From the NCBI GenBank assembly GCA_030635565.1, contig DAOVYP010000005.1, positions 1 through 19,067 on the forward strand: a stretch of 19,067 nucleotides of DNA, in the 5' to 3' direction. The DNA is from Spirochaeta sp. GTDB lineage: Bacteria; Spirochaetota; Spirochaetia; DSM-2461. Positions 14,372 to 19,067 of this stretch are shown one piece after another. The position numbers were made by a program, and so were the translations under genes. Numbering within the stretch: position 1 is the stretch's first letter; each line of letters begins with the position of its first letter. Under the pieces are notes generated by a model. The model worked only from the letters and a program-made list of their open reading frames with translations, did no database searches and was not told the DNA's origin.

Positions 14372-14848
14372 CTATTCCGGAAGTATCTCCGGGTAGAGAA
14401 TATCCAACCCCGCGAAATCCTCGTTCTGAGTGAAACGACCCCTGGCATATTCCAGATCCAGGTATGTCAGTGGTTTCACTTCAATTTTTGATTTGCTTAT
14501 AATCTGAATTTTATAGGGGACGAGACTGATTTTTCCCGCGGGTGCATTGATTTCGAAGCTCTCTACCCCCGATATGGTGAGTCCTTTGGCAACTGTCCAG
14601 CCGGTGGCATTAAGAACGTCTGCCGGGATCGTGCGGACAACGGCGGCCGGGGCTTTCAATACAAGCCTGAGAGGTTTCTCCAACCCGGCAATATGAAGAT
14701 TCGCGCTGGGCTTGATGATGGGTTTGTGGAATTCCTCAACATAAAAAAACAAAATACTTTCGTCAGACTCGGGTTGGTAATTCACGGACGAACATGAAAA
14801 AAGGGCTATACTTGATAAAACGGCAATGATAAGGATTGTTCTGCTCAT
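14372..14848 (-). CDS. Hypothetical lipoprotein
   Basis: A 158-residue protein on the minus strand, convergent with the outer-membrane-protein gene (20 bases between stops). The N-terminus is a lipoprotein signal ending SIALFSC, with Cys19 as the lipidation site. The mature part is mixed and has no motif I recognise; the region IEVKPLTYLDLEYARGRFT is its most distinctive stretch. No clear Shine-Dalgarno sequence precedes the ATG. The location suggests a cell-envelope function, but nothing more can be said. Confidence 0.75.
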   Translation of the reverse strand: MSRTILIIAVLSSIALFSCSSVNYQPESDESILFFYVEEFHKPIIKPSANLHIAGLEKPLRLVLKAPAAVVRTIPADVLNATGWTVAKGLTISGVESFEINAPAGKISLVPYKIQIISKSKIEVKPLTYLDLEYARGRFTQNEDFAGLDILYPEILPE

Positions 14849-14957
14849 TTTTTAAAGTATGGGTGAGTTATCATTAAAGATCCAGAAACTGATAAAAATA
14901 CTGGTTTTTCAATGAACTGAGTACGATTATTGAATCGGAAGAAATAAAGGATGGATT

Positions 14958-15395
14958 ATGAAAAATAAAAAATTATGGGTTCTCATTCTGCTCTCGGCCC
15001 TGTTCTGGGCCTCTTGTGCAACCCCTCCTCCGGAAGAGGTTGAGGAGCCGGTCATCGAAGCCGTGGATGATAAAGCCCCTATGGAAGAAGCGAAAGCTGC
15101 TGCCGGCAGCGCCAGGGAATCTGCCGTTGAAGTCAAAGCCCCCAAGGCGGCAGCTGATGAATTTGATTCAGCCCAGTCTCTCTTTGAACAGGCCGCAGAG
15201 GCTGAAGCGCAGGGCGATTACTCTGAAGCAACGGCCCTTTATGATCGGTCGGCTGAGGGATTCAAGGCCTCAGCAGATGCGGCTGTAAAGGCGCGGGAAG
15301 CGGCCGAGGCCGCCATGGCTGCCGCCGATCAGGCCATTGCCGATTCCGAAGCGGCAGCTGATAAAGCCCTTCTTTCGGCTGCGGAGGATCAATGA
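14958..15395 (+). CDS. Alanine-rich helical lipoprotein
   Basis: A 145-residue protein with a lipoprotein-type signal (LLSALFWASC, Cys20; Trp at -3 is unusual but fits the relaxed spirochaete lipobox). A Pro/Glu linker (TPPPEEVEEPV) leads into a long Ala/Glu/Asp-rich helical region with coiled-coil character and a TPR-like piece, FEQAAEAEAQGDYSEATALYDRSAEGF (residues 76-102). It resembles the small Ala-rich DUF4398-like lipoproteins often found beside LysM proteins. The stop overlaps the next gene's ATG (AATGATG), so the two are translationally coupled and probably act together at the cell wall. The ribosome site is AAAGG near 14946-14950. Confidence 0.78.
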   Translation: MKNKKLWVLILLSALFWASCATPPPEEVEEPVIEAVDDKAPMEEAKAAAGSARESAVEVKAPKAAADEFDSAQSLFEQAAEAEAQGDYSEATALYDRSAEGFKASADAAVKAREAAEAAMAAADQAIADSEAAADKALLSAAEDQ

Positions 15396-16084
15396 TGAAA
15401 AAGCTTATATTATCAGCCCTTGCTTTGTTGTTGATATCCGGAGCCGCCTGGTCTCAGTCCCTTGAGGATAATGAGTATTTCCAGAAAATGCTTGAGCTCA
15501 GACGTCAGAGTGAACAATCCTTTGAGGAAGGCGATTACGCGGAGGCTAAACGCCTGGCGGTTGAAGCCCAAAGCTACAGCGAGCAATCAAAACGCTGGAT
15601 CGAATCACAGCTTGCAGCATACCGCGCCCGGTCTGCCCTGACTCGTCTCAAGGACCGCCTGGCCCAGGTTTCAAAATGGAACGCTCAGACGAATTTCCCT
15701 GATGAATATTCCGAAGGTACAGCTCTCTACAACCAGTCTTTCGGAGAGTTCCATGATGACGGGAAATACGTTGCCAGTCTGGCGACATCGAATAAGGCCC
15801 TGGGGATTCTTTCGGTCATAGAGTACATTCCGGTTAAATCAGAACTACCGGCGTATTATGTCGTTCGTCTGCTGCCGGGAAACACCGATTGCCTGTGGAA
15901 CATCGCCGGATATGATTTTATTTATGATGATCCCTGGAGTTGGCGAACAATCTACAATGCCAATAAAAACATCATGCCGGAAAGGGATAATCCGGATCTG
16001 ATTCATCCGGGAATGATACTGTCGATACCTCCACTGGACGGCGAATTGCGTTCAGGGACCTGGGAGGACGGAGTTATTAAATAA
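15392..16084 (+). CDS. Periplasmic LysM-domain protein
   Basis: A 230-residue protein with a signal peptide (MMKKLILSALALLLISGAAW, cleavage near SQ). A helical TPR-like section (EQSFEEGDYAEAKRLAVEA, residues 41-59) is followed by a C-terminal LysM peptidoglycan-binding domain at about 155-213. That domain is recognised from YYVVRLLPGNTDCLWNIAGY, the WRTIYNANK motif and IHPGMILSIP. It presumably anchors at peptidoglycan, while the coupled lipoprotein upstream anchors in a membrane; this pairing suggests a structural or scaffold role. An ATG at 15395 is an equally possible start. A palindromic hairpin follows the stop. Confidence 0.87.
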   Translation: MMKKLILSALALLLISGAAWSQSLEDNEYFQKMLELRRQSEQSFEEGDYAEAKRLAVEAQSYSEQSKRWIESQLAAYRARSALTRLKDRLAQVSKWNAQTNFPDEYSEGTALYNQSFGEFHDDGKYVASLATSNKALGILSVIEYIPVKSELPAYYVVRLLPGNTDCLWNIAGYDFIYDDPWSWRTIYNANKNIMPERDNPDLIHPGMILSIPPLDGELRSGTWEDGVIK

Positions 16085-16091
16085 CCGGTCA

Positions 16092-16113
16092 GCCGTCCCC
16101 GATCGGGGACGGC
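16092..16113 (+). terminator. Perfect palindromic hairpin after the LysM gene
   Basis: GCCGTCCCC and GGGGACGGC form a nine-base G/C-rich stem around GATC; the whole 22 bases are self-complementary. It lies 8 bases after the LysM stop and would end the lipoprotein/LysM transcript. No immediate T-run follows (the first run of Ts is about 20 bases later), so it is a weak intrinsic terminator at best and could instead stabilise the mRNA 3' end. Confidence 0.6.
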
Positions 16114-16177
16114 ACTTCCTCAGTCGGCAGAGATTTTTTCACCACACTGGAGATATGCACTCTGAAAATAATGATTC

Positions 16178-16208
16178 TTGATCACATGTATTAATTTATC
16201 TGTATAAT
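16178..16208 (+). promoter_or_regulatory. Promoter with -10 immediately before a start codon
   Basis: A perfect -10 box TATAAT at 16203-16208 is preceded by TTGATC at 16178-16183, with a somewhat long 19-base spacer. Initiation about six to seven bases after the -10 falls on the ATG at 16214, so the mRNA would have no leader. Confidence 0.6.
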
Positions 16209-16213
16209 ATCGT

Positions 16214-16669
16214 ATGGATCTCAAGGAACAGGACCTTGCAGGCTGGCGTATCAGTGCAATTGCCGACAATGTGATATTTCTTGTCGGTTTCGGTAACTGG
16301 GGTGAAAGTGAAGCTCGTAATTTCTGTGCGGAGTACATGCAGATTGTCGAGAGCTTCGGAAACAGGCCATGGGCCGTGATGGGTGATGCCACAGACTGGA
16401 TTCTCGAAGACCCGATGGTACAGGGTCTCATCATGGAACAGAACCGTTGGATTGTTGACCACGGATGCCGGGCCGGTTGTTTCTATACGGGCCCGGGGGC
16501 CTTGAACCGGCTTCTGCTCTACAGGCTGGCCATACCGGATTCCGGGACATATCGCTTCCGTGTCTATCCTCATCGCGGCAGGGCTGTGGAAGCCCTTGGA
16601 GCAAGCGGTTTTGCCATCACTGACAAGCAGCTCAACAGTTTCTTCAGGGGTGAGGGCAAGCGCGCCTGA
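16214..16669 (+). CDS. Conserved-looking cytoplasmic protein of unknown function
   Basis: A 151-residue protein with no signal peptide or membrane segment. The pattern VIFLVGFGNWGESEARNFCAEY, then NRPWAVMGDATDWILEDP and a C-terminal RFRVYPHRGRAVEALGASG, is reminiscent of small STAS/SpoIIAA-like alpha-beta proteins. That resemblance is weak and gives no function. The ATG has no Shine-Dalgarno sequence and coincides with the predicted transcription start. It is followed by the secreted EEP-family gene with a one-base stop/start overlap (TGATG), so the two are co-expressed. Confidence 0.7.
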   Translation: MDLKEQDLAGWRISAIADNVIFLVGFGNWGESEARNFCAEYMQIVESFGNRPWAVMGDATDWILEDPMVQGLIMEQNRWIVDHGCRAGCFYTGPGALNRLLLYRLAIPDSGTYRFRVYPHRGRAVEALGASGFAITDKQLNSFFRGEGKRA

Positions 16670-17511
16670 TGCCCGGCTGTTCCGGATTCCAAATACGTAA
16701 CATATTACTGTTAATCCTGATTCTGGCCATTTCCGCGGCATTCGGCTTTACCGAAGAATACCTGGTAATGACCTGGAACCTCATGGATATGGACCTATTC
16801 GACGGAAGGGGAACAGAACGTGTTTCCTGGCAGCTGGAGGCTGAGGAAGAGATTGCCGGGACTCTCAGGAGGGTCGGACCGGATATCGTGCTTATCGTCG
16901 AAGCTCCATCGTTTACCGAGCTGGAAGGTTTTGTCGAACGGAACAGACTGGACTACAGTATCGTTCATGTCCGGCAGCAATCGGGACGCCGTGATTTCGC
17001 CGATTCGATGGCTCTGCTCACCAGGGAGAAGGTAGCCTGGGCGGTATTGGAAACACCGCCTGTCCCCGGCAGCGTACGAAAATCTGAAACGGCTTATCTC
17101 GATTGGAGCTACAGGGGTTTGCTTGTCGTCGAATACGGCAGTCTGACAATCATCGGAGTACATCTGAAGAGCCCATGGGACGGTAAACGACGCTCTTACG
17201 AAATCCGGGATGCCCAGGCCCGAGGCCTGCTGAATTATCTGCATACCATAAACGGCTCTCTGATCGTTCTCGGAGATTTCAATGATTCTCCGGGTCTCGA
17301 TGAAAAAGAGAGGGTTTTTGGAGTACCGGATACCATCGGCATCATCGAAGGAGAACTTCTCCGCTCACCCGGGGACGAGGTCACCCAGGAAAAGGGATTC
17401 AATCCGGACCATATTTTCATACGCGGCGGCCGGGTCGGGTTCCGCAGGACTGAGGAAACCGATTGGAATCTGAGTGATCACCGGCCTGTATGGACCAGGG
17501 TGGAGTTCTAA
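16669..17511 (+). CDS. Exported endonuclease/exonuclease/phosphatase-family protein
   Basis: A 280-residue protein whose N-terminus (residues 10-27) is a hydrophobic signal or anchor segment, so it probably acts in the periplasm or at the membrane. The EEP fold motifs are present in order: TWN (35-37), IVEA (Glu78, metal ligand), GVHLKSPWD (163-171), LGDFNDSP (201-208), DHIFI (247-251) and SDHRPVW (269-275). This family includes nucleases, sphingomyelinases and inositol-phosphate phosphatases, and the substrate cannot be told apart here. All expected metal and catalytic residues appear intact. The start overlaps the stop of the upstream gene (TGATG). It converges with the EamA gene, with only 3 bases between stops. 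Confidence 0.86.
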   Translation: MPGCSGFQIRNILLLILILAISAAFGFTEEYLVMTWNLMDMDLFDGRGTERVSWQLEAEEEIAGTLRRVGPDIVLIVEAPSFTELEGFVERNRLDYSIVHVRQQSGRRDFADSMALLTREKVAWAVLETPPVPGSVRKSETAYLDWSYRGLLVVEYGSLTIIGVHLKSPWDGKRRSYEIRDAQARGLLNYLHTINGSLIVLGDFNDSPGLDEKERVFGVPDTIGIIEGELLRSPGDEVTQEKGFNPDHIFIRGGRVGFRRTEETDWNLSDHRPVWTRVEF

Positions 17512-17514
17512 CCC

Positions 17515-18348
17515 CTATCCCAGACCGATAAGAGCAATCCCCGCCAATGCCAGTACCAGCCCGGCTATCCGCAAAGTACCGAGTTTTTCCTTGAATACCA
17601 TTCGCTGAAGAACGACTGTCGGAGCCGGATACAGAGCGGTGATAACCACCGCGGTGATGAGCATTCCCGATCGGGATGCCAGAAGGTAGAAAATATTGGC
17701 CACCATGTCGAGAATCCCGGCTCCCAGAGTAGCCCCTCTGCTGCCCTTTACCAGTGTCAGAGGTTTCCGGCGGATGAGGGAAAAGGCGAGCAGCAGGGGG
17801 ACGCTGGCTGAACGTGCCGCAACCAGAGGCCAGATTCCTGAATCAGCACCGGTTCTGGAGAGCAGAATGAAAAATCCGCCGAATCCGAATCCCGCAATCA
17901 ATCCGGTACGAAGAGAACTCAGAACGGCTCCCTTTCCGTCACCCCTCTCCATGGAAAGGAGCAGAATCGCAGGCAGAGCTATCGCCACCCCGATCCAGGT
18001 GATTGTCTCGGGTCTTTCACCCAGGAGGACACCGAAGAAGACCGGAATAGCCGCTCCGGTAAGTGCGGCGGTGGGAGAAACAACCGCAGCCAGTCCTGTC
18101 GCCAGCCCCTGATACAGGAATCCCAGACCGGCCGCCCCTGCAATTCCGGCGGCCGCCCCCCACAGCAAAGCTTCTATTGAAGGTGTGGAAGCTCCGAATA
18201 GAGGGATAGTGATGAGGGCTACGATTATACCTACGGCCTGAGACCAGGCTACGACGGCGGAAACGGAACTCTTCCTTGAGGCCAGACCACCTGTGAAATC
18301 CGCACTTCCATAAGCAAGTGCCGACAGGGCTGCGAACAGGGTTACCAT
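17515..18348 (-). CDS. EamA/DMT-superfamily transporter
   Basis: The start is ATG at 18346-18348, giving 277 residues, close to the family's usual 280-300. The frame continues upstream to 18564, but the extra 72 residues are charged, overlap the divergent DinB-like gene and do not belong to the family. The protein is almost entirely hydrophobic, with about ten transmembrane helices in two EamA repeats. The N-terminal start is MVTLFAALSALAYGSADFTGG, and ALYPAPTVVLQRMVFKEKLG near the end is the conserved repeat-end motif. Such proteins export or import small metabolites such as amino acids; the substrate is unknown. GGTGGA lies about ten bases upstream as a possible ribosome site. Confidence 0.86.
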   Translation of the reverse strand: MVTLFAALSALAYGSADFTGGLASRKSSVSAVVAWSQAVGIIVALITIPLFGASTPSIEALLWGAAAGIAGAAGLGFLYQGLATGLAAVVSPTAALTGAAIPVFFGVLLGERPETITWIGVAIALPAILLLSMERGDGKGAVLSSLRTGLIAGFGFGGFFILLSRTGADSGIWPLVAARSASVPLLLAFSLIRRKPLTLVKGSRGATLGAGILDMVANIFYLLASRSGMLITAVVITALYPAPTVVLQRMVFKEKLGTLRIAGLVLALAGIALIGLG

Positions 18349-18388
18349 ATCGTACAATTCCACCCTGAATAGACCGGTAGAGGCAATA

Positions 18389-18415
18389 CCCGGCAAGTTT
18401 GACAGAATTGCCGGG
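18389..18415. promoter_or_regulatory. Inverted repeat around the -35 box of the DinB-like gene, possible operator
   Basis: CCCGGCAA (18389-18396) and TTGCCGGG (18408-18415) are perfect inverted half-sites separated by 11 bases that contain the TTGACA -35 box. It lies in the divergent region between the EamA and DinB-like genes. A dimeric regulator bound here could block transcription, but no regulator gene is adjacent, so the role is inferred. Confidence 0.45.
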
Positions 18416-18427
18416 GATTCGTATTTT
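18399..18427 (+). promoter_or_regulatory. Sigma-70 promoter of the DinB-like gene
   Basis: TTGACA (18399-18404), a 17-base spacer and TATTTT (18422-18427). Transcription would begin at about 18434, the first base of the start codon, implying a leaderless mRNA. Confidence 0.7.
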
Positions 18428-18433
18428 TGTATC

Positions 18434-18910
18434 ATGAGCAAACGTGCACGGGATCTGGCTTCAATGCTGGAAGTTTTCAACATGCGTCTCATAAATTTTC
18501 TTCGTGAACTTAATGAAAAACAATCGGACCGAATCCTGGCCTGGGAAGGGTTTTCCATATCCACGGTGGCCGGACATATCAGCGGGCCTCGACATTACGG
18601 TTTACGGAATCTGGCAAAACTGATGATAGACGGAGAACCGATACCTCTGGTTACCAAAGAGATGCTGACTGATATCGCCAATCAGGATTTCGATTTTCAT
18701 AAAGACTGGACCCGGGATGAGGCGATCCGGAGTCTGGAGGAAAACGGGCAGGAAACCGTCCGTTTCATCGCATCCTTAACCGATGATAACTTGAAAGTCG
18801 AAGGATATCTGGAAGCCTTCGGAGGGAACCTCACTGTGGATCAGTTGATTAAATGGATTATCATTGGTACCAGTGTCGAACATTTGGAGAATATGAAGCG
18901 GGCGGTTTAA
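18434..18910 (+). CDS. DinB-like four-helix-bundle protein
   Basis: A 158-residue, all-helical protein that fits the DinB/YfiT superfamily. The first helix carries MLEVFNMRLINFLREL, the first metal-ligand region is ISTVAGHISGPRHYGLRN (His48, His54), and the C-terminal helix has IIIGTSVEHLENMKRA (His150). These match the superfamily's usual three-histidine arrangement of one His in helix 2 and one or two in the last helix. Family members are metal-dependent thiol-transferases or uncharacterised stress proteins; no specific reaction can be assigned. There is no Shine-Dalgarno sequence before the ATG, in keeping with the leaderless promoter. It is transcribed divergently from the EamA gene. Confidence 0.78.
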   Translation: MSKRARDLASMLEVFNMRLINFLRELNEKQSDRILAWEGFSISTVAGHISGPRHYGLRNLAKLMIDGEPIPLVTKEMLTDIANQDFDFHKDWTRDEAIRSLEENGQETVRFIASLTDDNLKVEGYLEAFGGNLTVDQLIKWIIIGTSVEHLENMKRAV

Positions 18911-18995
18911 AAGCGGGAATAGTAAAACGCTGACGACCCTGTTAACATGTCCTTACTGCAGAGCCTCTGTAAATAATTCCTAATAAGGTTTGCTC

Positions 18996-19067
18996 GTGCC
19001 CATATCAGAATCGATTGCCCAAATAATGAAAAATTCCTCGTTCATCCGCAAGATGTTCGAAGAAGGC
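18996..19067 (+). CDS. Probable PLP-dependent aminotransferase (class I/II), 3' partial
   Basis: A GTG at 18996, preceded by AAGG at 18985-18988, opens a frame that runs off the window after 24 codons. The segment NSSFIRKMFEEG closely resembles the N-terminus of a group of bacterial PLP-dependent aminotransferases in which a S-S-x-I-R-K-M-F-E-E-G motif precedes the catalytic fold. The evidence is only this short match. The other plausible reading, no gene here, is less likely given the ribosome site and motif. Confidence 0.6.
   Translation, partial: MPISESIAQIMKNSSFIRKMFEEG

Noticed and set aside
18349..18564. A 72-residue N-terminal extension of the EamA transporter
   Set aside because: It is charged, would overlap the divergent DinB-like gene and its promoter, and is not part of the family.

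Overview
The window looks like chromosomal DNA of a diderm (Gram-negative-type) bacterium. The evidence is a signal-peptide beta-barrel outer-membrane protein ending in Phe, two lipoproteins and a periplasmic LysM protein. The gene set, especially the microcompartment locus and the Ala-rich lipoprotein plus LysM pair, recalls free-living Spirochaetota. That assignment is an impression, since no rRNA or marker gene is present.

Region 1 (1-3031) is the tail of a bacterial microcompartment (BMC) operon. It encodes a CoA-acylating aldehyde dehydrogenase (5' end outside the window), two pentameric vertex shell proteins, an RpiB/LacAB-type isomerase and a DeoC aldolase with an N-terminal amphipathic extension that looks like an encapsulation peptide. 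This is the core of a sugar-phosphate-utilizing (SPU-type) BMC: deoxyribose 5-phosphate is cleaved to acetaldehyde and glyceraldehyde 3-phosphate, and the acetaldehyde is oxidised to acetyl-CoA inside the shell. Shell hexamers and trimers, PduL and a regulator are not visible and may lie upstream.

Region 2 (3077-5070) holds a class I methyltransferase and an overlapping FAD/NAD(P)H oxidoreductase.

Region 3 (about 5097-13689) is the most unusual part. An 8.6-kb block is inserted between the oxidoreductase gene and the outer-membrane-protein gene that used to follow it directly. It is bordered by a 63/64-bp direct repeat containing the end of the first gene and the beginning of the second. Its left edge carries a broken transposase/integrase gene on the minus strand with a small repeat typical of an IS end. 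Next come a near-consensus sigma-70 promoter and a perfect 16-bp palindromic LacI-type operator, then a tight six-gene operon: LacI-family regulator, AfuA/FbpA-type binding protein, fused double permease, ABC ATPase, variant calcineurin-like metallophosphoesterase, and a two-part protein ending in a DUF3604/PHP phosphoesterase domain. The simplest reading is a laterally acquired, substrate-inducible module that imports a phosphorylated organic compound and hydrolyses it in the cytoplasm. The substrate is unknown.

Region 4 (13737-16113) is cell-envelope genes: the outer-membrane protein displaced by the insertion, a convergent lipoprotein, and an Ala-rich lipoprotein coupled to a LysM protein, ending in a perfect palindromic hairpin.

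Region 5 (16178-19067) holds a small protein of unknown function with an apparently leaderless promoter, a secreted endonuclease/exonuclease/phosphatase-family protein, an EamA transporter on the minus strand, a divergently transcribed DinB-like protein (also apparently leaderless) and the first 24 codons of a probable PLP-dependent aminotransferase. No tRNA, rRNA or CRISPR array was seen.
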